From NCBI RefSeq assembly GCF_001426905.1, contig NZ_LMFQ01000001.1:186001-250000 (forward strand): a DNA stretch of 64,000 nucleotides, written 5' to 3'. The notes under the pieces were generated by a model. That model did not search any database and had not been told where the DNA came from. It worked only from the letters and a program-made list of their open reading frames with translations. Below, piece by piece: positions 30,349 to 40,891 of this stretch. Positions within the stretch are counted from its first letter, which is position 1. Every line of letters begins with the position of its first letter. Both the position numbers and the translations under genes were made by a program. The stretch comes from Caulobacter sp. Root1455. GTDB taxonomy: Bacteria > Pseudomonadota > Alphaproteobacteria > Caulobacterales > Caulobacteraceae.

Positions 30349-31341
30349 CTAGCCCCTCGCCACGCCCCGCAGGGTCTGGGACGGGCTCTCGCCGAACATC
30401 GTCCGGTAGGTCACCGAGAACCGGCCCAGCTCCCAGAAGCCGTGGTCGAGGGCCACCTGGGTGACCGACGCCCCGGCCTGGCGGCCGGCGATCAGCGCCT
30501 TGCGGGCGGACGACAGGGCCCGCAGCCGCAGATAGGTCCTGGGGCCCACGCCCAGCCCCTCCTCGAACGCCCGGTTCAGGGTGCGGCGCGACAGGCCCAG
30601 GGCCTGGCAGAGCTCCGGGATCGGGACGCCCCGGCCGGTACGGTCGTCCAGATAGTCCTCGACCTGGCGCAGGATGCGGGCGCTGTTGATCCGGACCTGC
30701 CGGCCCGGTTCGCGGTCGCCCGCCTCGGCGACGGCGGTCAGGAACCCCTCCAGCGCCTCGTCGCGCAGGCCGGCCTGGGCCTGGGGCTCGAGACCCGGGC
30801 CCAGGCGCATCAGACGCTCGAGGCGCCAGGCGATCTCCTGGGCGATCGCCGCGGCGCGCGCCGGCCTGAGCCTGGCCTCCACGCTCCAGCACCGCTCGTC
30901 GGCCAGGTGCTCGAAGGCGGCGGCGCGCTGTTGCAGGACTTCGAGCGGCGCCTTCAGGGCGGCGTAGCGCGTCATCCCCCGGCAACGCGCCTCCTGCTCG
31001 CTCCGCACGGGATAAACCACCAGGTCGTGGGCCTGGATGTCGAGGCCCCACTTGGTCAGGGACGGGCCCCGCTCCAGGATCACGGCCAGCGTCACGGCCT
31101 CCGGCGCCACGCCCCCGCGCAGGCGCAGGTCGCCCGTGAAGCCGCCCAGGGTCAGGGCCATGTCGCCGTCGATGGCGTGGGTCAGCGAACCCCGGCACGG
31201 CGCGGCGCTCAACTGGGTCACGACGAGGTCGGCGCCGTGCACGCTCTCGCTCAGATCCTCTATGCCCGCGATCTGATGAGCGACGAAGCGCATCCCGGCG
31301 CCCGTGTCTTCGGTACTGGTGTTCAGCGGCGCCCCACGCAT
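30349..31341 (-). CDS. AraC-family transcriptional regulator
   Basis: About 330 residues. The N-terminal ~210 residues are a variable effector or oligomerisation domain with no clear cupin motif. The C-terminal ~100 residues are the double helix-turn-helix of AraC proteins (PIPELCQALGLSRRTLNRAF, then SVTQVALDHGFWELGRFSVTYR and FGESPSQTLR). I used the ATG at 31341; a TTG at 31359 and an ATG further in are alternatives. The upstream region has AT-rich palindromes that could be its operator. Confidence 0.88.
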   Translation of the reverse strand: MRGAPLNTSTEDTGAGMRFVAHQIAGIEDLSESVHGADLVVTQLSAAPCRGSLTHAIDGDMALTLGGFTGDLRLRGGVAPEAVTLAVILERGPSLTKWGLDIQAHDLVVYPVRSEQEARCRGMTRYAALKAPLEVLQQRAAAFEHLADERCWSVEARLRPARAAAIAQEIAWRLERLMRLGPGLEPQAQAGLRDEALEGFLTAVAEAGDREPGRQVRINSARILRQVEDYLDDRTGRGVPIPELCQALGLSRRTLNRAFEEGLGVGPRTYLRLRALSSARKALIAGRQAGASVTQVALDHGFWELGRFSVTYRTMFGESPSQTLRGVARG

Positions 31342-31399
31342 GGACCGAAATTGCCGCAACTTCCCAAGGCGGTAAATCCGGGTTTTACCTTAGAAAGAT

Positions 31400-31411
31400 C
31401 TTAGATCTAAG
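31400..31411. promoter_or_regulatory. Candidate operator upstream of AraC gene
   Basis: CTTAGATCTAAG is a perfect 12-bp palindrome, followed at once by a second TCTTAGAT and preceded by AAGATC. It sits in an AT-rich intergenic region about 60 bases from the AraC start. A lone TATAAT at about 31546 points toward the plus-strand gene at 31587. Confidence 0.4.
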
Positions 31412-31586
31412 TCTTAGATAAAGTCCTACGGGTGACGTAGCGGAAAACTACGCCTCGATTCGCCCATAACATAGAACAGACGGCCATATTCTCCGACGTT
31501 TCCAGTTAAATTTGATTTGGCGCAATCTGCATAGCGCCATCGTATTATAATCGGAACGATAAAGAGGTAGAGTTCGGGAGGCGACG

Positions 31587-31823
31587 ATGGAACCACGCAC
31601 TTGGGATCGAGTGGAAGACTTCGGTACGCTGGACATCGAGATCACCAGCGATTGGGCGTCCCTCGCCCACTGGACGCCGGCCCAGCGCGCTTTGAAGATC
31701 GAACTGGACGGCGAGCGCCGCCAGGCCGAGCAGCTCGCCGAAAGCACCGGTCGCCTGGTCTCGCGGTTGGTGGCGAGCATGGTCGCGGCGGAACAGGGCG
31801 TCGAAGCGGATCTCGCCGCCTGA
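31587..31823 (+). CDS. Small hypothetical protein
   Basis: A 78-residue soluble protein with GGGAGGCGACG before the ATG. The N-terminal part is MEPRTWDRVEDFGTLDIEI and the rest is helical and charged, suggestive of a coiled coil (ALKIELDGERRQAEQLAES). No known domain. TATAAT lies about 35 bases upstream of the ATG. It is divergent from the AraC regulator and could be its target. Confidence 0.6.
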   Translation: MEPRTWDRVEDFGTLDIEITSDWASLAHWTPAQRALKIELDGERRQAEQLAESTGRLVSRLVASMVAAEQGVEADLAA

Positions 31824-31908
31824 GAAGGCCCCTCGGAAATCCCTCGGCGGTGAAATCTTGCGCGCGACCGAAACTTGCGCGGGGCCGCCTGGGCGCTAGT
31901 CTCGCGCC

Positions 31909-32631
31909 ATGACCCATCGCCCCCTCGCCTGTCGCCCCCCCGCCCGCCGGGACGTCCTGATCGGCGCCGGCCTGCTGGCCGTCCTGCCCGCCGCCGCCCT
32001 GGCTCAAGTCACGCCGGCCCCGGCCCCCGCCCCCGCCCCCGCCCCCGCCCCGACCGCGCCGGCGCCCAAGCCGCCTGTCTATGTGGCGATCGACACCCCG
32101 CAGGGCCGGATCGTCATCGAGCTGGCCGTGGCCCAGGCTCCGATCACCACCGCCAACTTCCTGCGCTATGTCGACCGCAAGCTCTATGACAAGGCGACCT
32201 TCTTCCGGGCCTCGCGGGCGCCGGGGACGGTGGACTACGGCCTGATCCAGGGCGGGCTGCAGGGCATCGGCGCCCTGCCGCCGGTGGCCCACGAGCCCAC
32301 CAGCCAGACGGGCCTCAAGCACACCGACGGCGTGGTCTCGATCGCCCGCACCGCGCCGGGCACGGCCACCTCCGACTTCTTCATCTGCATCGGCGACGCG
32401 CCCTATCTGGACGCCAACCCGGCCGCCACCGGCGACAACCAGGGCTTCGCCGCCTTCGGCCGGGTGGTCCAGGGCATGGACGTGGCCAAGAAGATCCTGG
32501 CCCTGCCCACGCCCGGCAAGGCGATCAATCCGGTGATGAAGGGCCAGATCCTGGATCCGCCGGTGCCGATCACCTCGGCCCGCCGCATCCCGGCGCCCGG
32601 TCCGGACATCACGGCCCCGCCCAAGCTGTAG
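31909..32631 (+). CDS. Exported cyclophilin-type peptidyl-prolyl isomerase
   Basis: A 240-residue protein. A signal peptide (twin-Arg RRD near 14-16, AAALAQ cleavage about 33) is followed by a Pro-Ala repeat linker (about 36-56) and a cyclophilin domain: TPQGRIVIELAVAQAPITTANFL, FFRASR, LIQGG, DFFICIG, GFAAFGRVVQGMDV. The domain is complete. It should catalyse proline isomerisation in the periplasm. The Pro-Ala linker suggests a tether or flexible spacer. Confidence 0.92.
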   Translation: MTHRPLACRPPARRDVLIGAGLLAVLPAAALAQVTPAPAPAPAPAPAPTAPAPKPPVYVAIDTPQGRIVIELAVAQAPITTANFLRYVDRKLYDKATFFRASRAPGTVDYGLIQGGLQGIGALPPVAHEPTSQTGLKHTDGVVSIARTAPGTATSDFFICIGDAPYLDANPAATGDNQGFAAFGRVVQGMDVAKKILALPTPGKAINPVMKGQILDPPVPITSARRIPAPGPDITAPPKL

Positions 32632-32661
32632 GGCGCACCGACATAAGCTAGGTGCGTTCTC

Positions 32662-32763
32662 CTCGTCCTTCGACAGGCCCAGGATGAGGATTTCTACTGT
32701 CGAGGCCCGCACATTGGTCCTCATCCCACAATGGTCCTCATCCTGAGCCTGTCGAAGGACGAG
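32662..32763. repeat. Intergenic inverted repeat, TCCTTCGACAGG family
   Basis: CTCGTCCTTCGACAGG pairs with CCTGTCGAAGGACGAG at the outer ends; AGGATGAGGA pairs with TCCTCATCCT inside. It occupies part of a gene-free gap of about 350 bp (32632-32985); the remaining 220 bp before the next gene show only an AT-richer promoter-like stretch. A related copy is at 35237-35300. Confidence 0.82.
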
Positions 32764-32985
32764 GGCCACGCACGGCGCTTGGATGTCGACGCGCCCTAGC
32801 GCCCTCGCCCGATCCGGCGGCGACAAAGAAACCTTTGGGTGAAATGTGGATTTTCGAACGCCATGGTTGCGAAACGGCAAGGCTCGCCGTAACACTCCCT
32901 CATAAGGCGATATTTCGATACTACCCGTATTGAGAGTGGTTCGCAAACCCGTGCTCGAAAGCCCTTACCGACAGGAGCGCCGCCG

Positions 32986-34806
32986 ATGACCAGCCCCTCA
33001 CCGCGCAAGCCTTTTTCGCTGCTCCGCGTCGCGACGGTCGCCGCGGCCGGGTGCGCCCTGCTGGCCGGCGGCCTGCTGATGGCCTGCTCGGCCAAGCCGA
33101 CGAGCCAGGCGGCCCTGGCGACCGCGCCCGGCGCGACGATCACCATCAGCTCCACGCCGCCGACCGAGCTCAACCCCGCCGGCGGCGGCGCGGCCAAGGC
33201 CACGCTCGACCAGGCCGCCGCCTTCGCCTGGCAGGAGTTCATCGCCCTGAACTGGCCGGCCAAGATCCAGACCGGAGCGGTCGGAGACCGCGACACGCCG
33301 GCCGCCGACTGCCTGTTCGGCGACCCCGCCTGCGTTAGCCGCCCGCTGACCTGGCAGACCTTCCGCGGCAAGGCCGAGATCTTCACCGCCGGCGCCACCC
33401 AGCCCTACGACCAGATCCCGACCTACACCGACCTCTACAACGAGACGATCAGCGCCTGTAACGGCGGCGCGCCGCCCGCCCAGGCAGCCTGGGTCAATCT
33501 GGACGAGACGACCGAGATCACCCTGGCGGCGATGTACGCCGGGGTCGGGGTGGCGACGCCGACGCCCGACAACAGCGCCCCGCAGCTGATCCGCTTCATG
33601 GCCAAGGCCAACCGGGCCGAGTTCGACTACGTCCAGAAGATCAACGCGGTGAACGGCCCGTCGCGGGCCCTGCGCACGGCCACGATCAACTACTTCAAGA
33701 CCCAGGGCGACCCGCCTCCCGGCGGCACGCAATATGTCAGCCTTCCCAACAACACCATCGAGATCAAGGCCGGCTGGCGGATGCTCAATCCGGCGAAGGA
33801 GGACGCCTCGCGGTTCCACACCACCAAGGTGCGCTACTACGAGGGCACGGGATCGACGCTCTGCTACAACGAGCAGGTCTGGGGCCTGGTGTCGCTGCAC
33901 ATCATCCAGAAGACCCCCTCGGCCCCCTATTTCATCTACGCGACCTTCGAGCAGGCCGACAACATCCTGACCGCGGCCGGCAAGCCGGTCGAGGACGCCG
34001 ACGGCGCGATCGCCGCCCTGCCGCCCTGTCGCTCGGACCAGACCGCGCCCTGCCCGGTGACGCCGGCCCTGACCTTCAACGACACCGGCGTGGTCACCTC
34101 CAGCCAGGTGCCGCCGAACGTCACCCTGAACCCGGCCAACGCCGCCTACTGCACCCAAAGCACCAGCCAGCTGCCGGTCAACCAGGCCTACTACCTGAAC
34201 ACCTCGACCCTGACGGCCCTGCCGACGGGGGGCTTCGTCTGCATCAACTACCGGGCCAATCCGATCCCGCCGGTGATCATCAACGCCAACAAGACCGCGC
34301 ACGCGGCGATCGCCGCCTACAACGCGGCCAAGGGCATCAAGGCCTCGCCCTGGGCCTTCTACAAGCTGGTCAATGTCCAATACACGCCGATCGACAAGAC
34401 CACGCCCGGCTTCTACACGGGCAATGATCCGACCACGGACAAGAACCCGGCCAGCTACTACCTGGCCAACATCCTGGTCGAGACCAACCGCCCCCTGCAG
34501 ATCTTCAGCGGCGGCCTGGTCGGCGCGGTGGGCGGGGTCGGCGGCACCGGCGCCAATTCCGACTACGCCTCGCAGTTCGGCGAGACCGGCGGCGGCACCC
34601 ACAAGAATACCTATTTCCAGACCGTCGGCCACGACATGGGCGGCTGCATGGGCTGTCACGGCAGCCAGGGCCAGAGCCTGGGCGGCGACTTCAGCGTGAT
34701 CCTGGCCCGCGGCATCGTCGGGACCCCGGAGTCCGTGCCCGAGATCTCATCGAGCGGCATGACAGTGCTCCCCAACAAGAACCGCGCCCTCGTGTACCGG
34801 CGATAG
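32986..34806 (+). CDS. Large lipoprotein with one C-terminal heme-c motif
   Basis: A 606-residue protein. The lipobox (LLMACS) predicts a lipid anchor. The N-terminal region contains FAWQEFIALNWPA and several cysteine pairs. Near the C-terminus GGCMGCHGSQGQ provides one CxxCH heme-attachment site (554-558), followed by GGDFSVIL. It may therefore be a periplasmic cytochrome c-like redox protein, but most of the chain matches nothing I can name. GACAGGAG precedes the ATG. A 94-residue cytochrome-like protein follows after about 90 bases, probably in the same operon. Confidence 0.75.
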   Translation: MTSPSPRKPFSLLRVATVAAAGCALLAGGLLMACSAKPTSQAALATAPGATITISSTPPTELNPAGGGAAKATLDQAAAFAWQEFIALNWPAKIQTGAVGDRDTPAADCLFGDPACVSRPLTWQTFRGKAEIFTAGATQPYDQIPTYTDLYNETISACNGGAPPAQAAWVNLDETTEITLAAMYAGVGVATPTPDNSAPQLIRFMAKANRAEFDYVQKINAVNGPSRALRTATINYFKTQGDPPPGGTQYVSLPNNTIEIKAGWRMLNPAKEDASRFHTTKVRYYEGTGSTLCYNEQVWGLVSLHIIQKTPSAPYFIYATFEQADNILTAAGKPVEDADGAIAALPPCRSDQTAPCPVTPALTFNDTGVVTSSQVPPNVTLNPANAAYCTQSTSQLPVNQAYYLNTSTLTALPTGGFVCINYRANPIPPVIINANKTAHAAIAAYNAAKGIKASPWAFYKLVNVQYTPIDKTTPGFYTGNDPTTDKNPASYYLANILVETNRPLQIFSGGLVGAVGGVGGTGANSDYASQFGETGGGTHKNTYFQTVGHDMGGCMGCHGSQGQSLGGDFSVILARGIVGTPESVPEISSSGMTVLPNKNRALVYRR

Positions 34807-34894
34807 CGTCCCTGGCGACAGCGTCCCCCGTGAAAGTGTTTCGGGGCGCTTCGCCTTTCCTTTCAGAGCCCACCTCCAGACCAAGGAAAACGTC

Positions 34895-35179
34895 ATGGCC
34901 AATGTTCGTGAACTGCTCGGCGCCGCCCTCAGCTGCCCGACCAGCGTCAGCTTCGCCACCGACATCGCGCCGCTGTTCAACAGCACCGACATCAGCCACA
35001 TGAAGAACGTCACCGGCGGCAAGCTGGACCTGAGCAACTATGACAGCGTGGTGATGTGGTCGAGCGCCATCTACGGCAAGGTGCAGTCCGGCGACATGCC
35101 GCCCTTCCCGGCCCCCGCCTGGACGCCGGACCAGGTCAATCTGTTCGGCTGCTGGATCCAGCTGGGCTGCAAGCCGTAG
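34895..35179 (+). CDS. Cytochrome c-like protein lacking the heme motif
   Basis: A 94-residue protein with AAGGAAAAC before the ATG. The order FATDIAPLFNSTDISHM, KLDLSNYDSVVMWSSAIY, SGDMPPFPAPAWT, VNLFGCWIQLGC follows the layout of small c-type cytochrome domains (DI.P.F...CxxCH, DL..Y, G.MPP, F..W...G). The Cys residues of CxxCH are replaced (TDISHM), while a His and the MPP Met remain. No signal peptide is visible. It is either a heme-free homologue or a partner of the preceding heme lipoprotein. Confidence 0.65.
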   Translation: MANVRELLGAALSCPTSVSFATDIAPLFNSTDISHMKNVTGGKLDLSNYDSVVMWSSAIYGKVQSGDMPPFPAPAWTPDQVNLFGCWIQLGCKP

Positions 35180-35236
35180 GGCTGGGCGGCGCGCCGCTTC
35201 GGAAGCGAAAACCTCGTCCCCCCAAGTTGCTTTGGC

Positions 35237-35300
35237 GACAAGCTCAGGATGAGGTTTTCGACCGCCGCCGCCTGCACATGGTCCTCATCCTGAGCTTGTC
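35237..35300. repeat. Intergenic inverted repeat, TCCTTCGACAGG family
   Basis: GACAAGCTCAGGATGAGG pairs perfectly with CCTCATCCTGAGCTTGTC; the outer flanks (CCTCGTCCC and GGGACGAGG) extend the pairing imperfectly. It is between convergent genes. Confidence 0.82.
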
Positions 35301-35353
35301 GAGGGACGAGGACCACGCACCAAGCTTGAATATCGATACGCCCTGATGCCCCC

Positions 35354-36751
35354 CTACCGCACCGGGCAGGCCACCCACTGATAGGCCTGGGCCATCACCC
35401 CGCCGTCGCGACGGACCAGCATCACGCCGCCGGCCTCGGGGCCGTCGTCGGTGACGTTGGCGCAGCCGCCGGCGCGGATCTGCGCTGAATATCCGTGCTT
35501 GCGGTCGGCCTTGTAGGTCCCGTCGGGCTGGACCCAGACGTCGGCGTACGAGAAGTCGATCGGGCCGCCGCCATACACCCGCGCGCCCGGGCCGTACGGC
35601 CGCTCCAGCACCAGGGCCTCGGTCCTGGGGATCTTGCGGGCCCGCATCCAGCCGATCACGTCGGTGAAGCAGGCGCCGCCCAGCAATTGCTCGCCCTTCT
35701 CGGCGCAGCCGGGGCGGTTGCCCATGACCACGGGCAGCAGCGCGCCATAGGCCTCGTAGATCGCGACCGGCGCGGGCGCGCCGGGCGCCCCGCAGCCGGC
35801 CAGGGCCCGCTCGTGGACCCGGTCGCCGGGCTCGACCTCGAAGTCGATCGGGCTGGTCAGGCCGCAGCCGGGCGGGGCCGAGAGGCTGGACTTGTCGAAC
35901 CAGCGCTTGTCGGCCTTGAAGCCGCCTTTACCCTTGCGCTTGAGCACGTACTGCTCGGTCTCCTTGGCGATCAGCACCGCGCCCGGCGCGACCGGCCGCT
36001 TGGCGCCGATCACGTCCAGCTCCTTGAGATTGGGCGCGGCGGTCAGCACGGCGATCCCGGCCGCGAAACAGGCGCCGTCGCGCAGGGCCGCGTCGGGCGG
36101 GCAGTCCGGCCGCGGCGCGGCCAGCTGCCGGGACGCGCCCAGGACCTCCACCGTCGCGGTGGCCGGCCAGCGCTCGCCCGGCTCGCCCGCCCCGATCGGC
36201 GGCCGGCGAGGGCCGCCGTAGCCGATCGGCGGGACCGGACCGCCGCAGGTCACGGTCTGGACCTCCCGCGCCGCCAGCTGCCCGTCGCGCATGTCGAGCC
36301 GATAGTCGACGCCGCGGCCGATCTCGTAACAGACGCGCGGGACCCGCACCGACGAACTGGGCAGGGTCACCGGCGTGACCACCGGCCCGCCGCCGGCCAG
36401 GGACACCTCGTACAGGCGGTAGGCCTGGCCGAGCGGGCCGGAGATCACCGCCCCCGCTCCGCCCGCGGCGCCCGGCGCGGTCAGCACGCGGTCGACGCTC
36501 GCGCCCCGCGCCCTCATCCCCGCGACCACGCGGTCCAGGCAGGCGCCGTCCGGCAGCAGCAGGGGCTTGGGGCATTTCGCGGCGGGCGTGGCGACCGGCA
36601 GGGTCGCGCCCAGCACGTCGCGCAGCTCGCCATAGACCGGATCGCGCAGCAGCCGCATGTCCGGGGTCTGGGCCCCGGCCGAACCCGCGCCCAGCAGGCC
36701 CAGCACGGCCAGGCCCCAGGCCGCGCGGCCCTGTTTACGCTTCATGCTCAT
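35354..36751 (-). CDS. Exported protein with three Cys repeats
   Basis: About 465 residues. The start MSMKRK was chosen for its GGGGGTGG site; a signal peptide ends near AGSAGAQ. The mature protein contains three related segments: CPKPLLLPDGACLDRVVAGM, CPPDAALRDGACFAAGIAVL and CAEKGEQLLGGACFTDVIGW, each C-x8/9-GAC(L/F), spaced through the chain. More cysteines lie between. It looks like a repeated disulphide-bonded domain in the periplasm. Family unknown. It is divergent from uvrB. Confidence 0.65.
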   Translation of the reverse strand: MSMKRKQGRAAWGLAVLGLLGAGSAGAQTPDMRLLRDPVYGELRDVLGATLPVATPAAKCPKPLLLPDGACLDRVVAGMRARGASVDRVLTAPGAAGGAGAVISGPLGQAYRLYEVSLAGGGPVVTPVTLPSSSVRVPRVCYEIGRGVDYRLDMRDGQLAAREVQTVTCGGPVPPIGYGGPRRPPIGAGEPGERWPATATVEVLGASRQLAAPRPDCPPDAALRDGACFAAGIAVLTAAPNLKELDVIGAKRPVAPGAVLIAKETEQYVLKRKGKGGFKADKRWFDKSSLSAPPGCGLTSPIDFEVEPGDRVHERALAGCGAPGAPAPVAIYEAYGALLPVVMGNRPGCAEKGEQLLGGACFTDVIGWMRARKIPRTEALVLERPYGPGARVYGGGPIDFSYADVWVQPDGTYKADRKHGYSAQIRAGGCANVTDDGPEAGGVMLVRRDGGVMAQAYQWVACPVR

Positions 36752-36891
36752 GGCCACCCCCGCGGCTGCCCGACCAACCTGAACAACCTTAACCATGGAA
36801 CGGACGCTGCCGCCACCTGCCGCCAGTCTGCTGACAGCCGCTGTCAGCAGGCCCCCTAGCCTTCCCGGCCGCGCGGACCTACTTTCTGCCC

Positions 36892-39168
<2,277 letters not shown>

Positions 39169-39190
39169 ACGCCCTCTCCCTCCCCTTTCA

Positions 39191-39325
39191 ACCGTCATCC
39201 CGGGCCTTGTGCCCGGGACCCCTTTGTCCGCCGCGGGTGCGGGAGGGGCGGTTCGCTGGCGAACCGCTTGCGTCTCACGGTTCGGCTGAACCAGGGGTCC
39301 CGGGCACAAGGCCCGGGATGACGGT
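39191..39325. repeat. Intergenic inverted repeat with 33-bp perfect arms
   Basis: The arm at 39191-39223 (begins ACCGTCATCCCGGGCC, ends GGGACCCCT) is perfectly complementary to 39293-39325. Each arm contains its own GGGCCTTGTGCCC hairpin, and the centre holds GCGGTTCGC-TG-GCGAACCGC. This is the longest perfect member of the GTCATCCCGG family here. Confidence 0.88.
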
Positions 39326-39427
39326 CGATAGGGTGGTGAACGCGTATCGAGCGTCGCAAAACCCCGGTTGCCCAACCGCCCCGCCGCGCTCAAGCTCCCG
39401 CCCACCACCTCAGGGGAGCCCCACGCC

Positions 39428-39817
39428 ATGACCGCCGCCCGCATCCTGATCCTCGGCCAGAACCCGGACACCGTCGACTTCAACGCCCCCGGCATCATCC
39501 CCGGCATGACCGCCGAAAAGGTCCGCGCCGGCCTGGACGCCAGCCAGGCCAGGCTGGAGGCCCAGGGCTTCGCGGTCGACCAGCTGGAGGTCCTCCCCGA
39601 CCTGGCCGCCGCCGAGGCCGCCGCCGCCGACCAGCTGACCGGCCGCGACTACGCCGTGGTCGTCATCGGCGCCGGCATCCGCAACCCGCCGCCCAGCCTG
39701 CCGCTGTTCGAGACGGTCCTGAACGCCGTGCACCGCCACGCGCCGGGCGCGCGGATCGCGTTCAACACGCGGCCGGATGATAGTGACGTGGCGGCGGGGA
39801 GATGGGTGGGGAGGTAG
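39428..39817 (+). CDS. Conserved hypothetical protein
   Basis: A 129-residue soluble protein starting MTAARILILGQNPDTVDF, with AGGGGAGCC upstream. A Rossmann-like beginning, a helix (AEKVRAGLDASQARLEAQG), a strand (FAVDQLEVLPD), and GRDYAVVVIGAGIRNPP suggest an alpha/beta fold. The terminal NTRPDDSDVAAGRWV has possible functional acids. I recall this type of protein as widespread and uncharacterised. No operon partners. Confidence 0.7.
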   Translation: MTAARILILGQNPDTVDFNAPGIIPGMTAEKVRAGLDASQARLEAQGFAVDQLEVLPDLAAAEAAAADQLTGRDYAVVVIGAGIRNPPPSLPLFETVLNAVHRHAPGARIAFNTRPDDSDVAAGRWVGR

Positions 39818-39850
39818 GGGGGCACGCAATCAAGTCGTCGAGATTGCTCA

Positions 39851-40396
39851 GTGACTATCGGGGCTTCCTGTATCAACTTGAGGAAGCCCCGTGATATTCA
39901 CCAGTCCACTTACCTCTTCGGAGGAGGAGGCGGAGGAGGAGGCGGAGAAGGCGGAGGAGGAGGCGGCGTTGATCGCCCCGGCGTATTAGTGGCCGGACCT
40001 TTTTGGATCGGTGTAGGATCAGTTTTGGGGGCCATTTTGATAGATCCGGACCTAGATTGTCATTGGATGACATCCGCTGACGATGAACTAGTCAAGGAAA
40101 TCCTCCGACAGGGAGAAACGAGGGTTTCTGTCCAAGTCGAAATGGCTAAAGCGTCAGATGCCCGAGCAATTGGATTACTTACAGCATCAGGGGCACTCGC
40201 AGCTGGTGCAGCGGCAGTACTTGGAAGCGTTGCCAAAAGTTCTAGCCCAGCTTTACTTTGGTCCCTTGCCTACGCGGTGTTCGGATTCATGATTTCGGCG
40301 ACATCCGCAGCCGCGAGTGCCTGGCCAAGGTACATGCAACCTCTCGGGTGGTCTCCAAGCGATTTCAAACAAGATATCGCGGAGGTAGATCCCTAA
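39851..40396 (+). pseudogene. Frameshifted multi-TM membrane protein, 5' part
   Basis: The open frame runs from a GTG at 39851 to a stop at 40396; the true start may be later (for example ATG 40067, MTSADDELVKE). A Gly-run and a hydrophobic segment precede VEMAKASDARAIGLLTASGAL and a second TM (LLWSLAYAVFGFMISATSAA). The D(A/N)(R/K)A-then-TM pattern resembles the membrane effector domain of Pycsar-type systems, but this is weak evidence. The frame ends at DIAEVDP, where moving back one base continues the protein (next entry). The DNA is clearly less GC-rich than its surroundings. Confidence 0.55.
39860..39890 (+). terminator. Hairpin after the hypothetical gene at 39428
   Basis: GGGGCTTCCT, 11-base loop, AGGAAGCCCC, 43 bases after the stop. 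A perfect 10-bp stem but no U-run, so termination is only possible. Its presence argues that the following membrane-protein gene starts further downstream than 39851. Confidence 0.45.
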
Positions 40397-40668
40397 AGGA
40401 GATTTACTGCGACCTCGCAGATTCCATAGATAGGAGATTGGACATAAATAAAAAAGTTATGGAAACATGCGGATCTTACACGAGAATATCTATTATTTCG
40501 ATACCTCTATCAACATTTTTATCAATACTCATAGGAATCACGGAAATTGCAATTAGAAATCCAGAAAACGTAGGAGCGGCGTCGGCTTTTATTTCGTCCG
40601 CCGCTGTACAACTCCTTATAATCGGGAAGATCTTTTCCAGAACCGCAGATAAAGCCCCTCCCACTTAA
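40387..40668 (+). pseudogene. Frameshifted multi-TM membrane protein, 3' part
   Basis: In the neighbouring frame the protein continues GRSLKEIYCDLADSIDRRLD, then NKKVMETCGSYTRIS and TM segments ISIPLSTFLSILIGITEIAI and AASAFISSAAVQLLIIGKIF. Restoring one G in GCGGAGGTAGATCC near 40385 would join both parts into one protein of two TM helices, a cytoplasmic loop and two more TM helices. The strong AT bias (runs such as AAATAAAAAAG) marks foreign origin. No cyclase or other partner gene is next to it. Confidence 0.5.
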
Positions 40669-40891
40669 GATACGCTGACGCACCGCTTCGATCAGCAGAG
40701 CCTTAGCATCGGCTGGCGCAGGGCCTCCCAAACTACGGGTAGTGACCGTCCGACGCCCAGTACCACGCCGCCGGCGGCGCGCTGACGGCGCGCTGACGGC
40801 AGCGTCCGCTTCCAATCCGAACGATTCACCCCCTCGAAGGGCAGGCGTCTCGCGCCCTGCCCCGTCTTACATCTCTCGTAGGCAGCAGCGT
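40669..40891. other. Gene-free stretch before the cruciform element
   Basis: No supported gene. The sequence returns to high GC. A short tandem repeat GGCGCGCTGAC occurs twice near 40785-40806. Minus-strand frames here lack recognisable domains. Confidence 0.4.

Noticed and set aside
36752..36891. Possible LexA (SOS) box upstream of uvrB
   Set aside because: Two GAAC words occur but 13 bases apart; the alphaproteobacterial GTTC-N7-GTTC spacing is not met. The region before uvrC also fails this test.
40522..40815. A minus-strand 97-codon frame after the frameshifted gene
   Set aside because: Mostly antisense to the AT-rich gene, no ribosome site, no recognisable fold.
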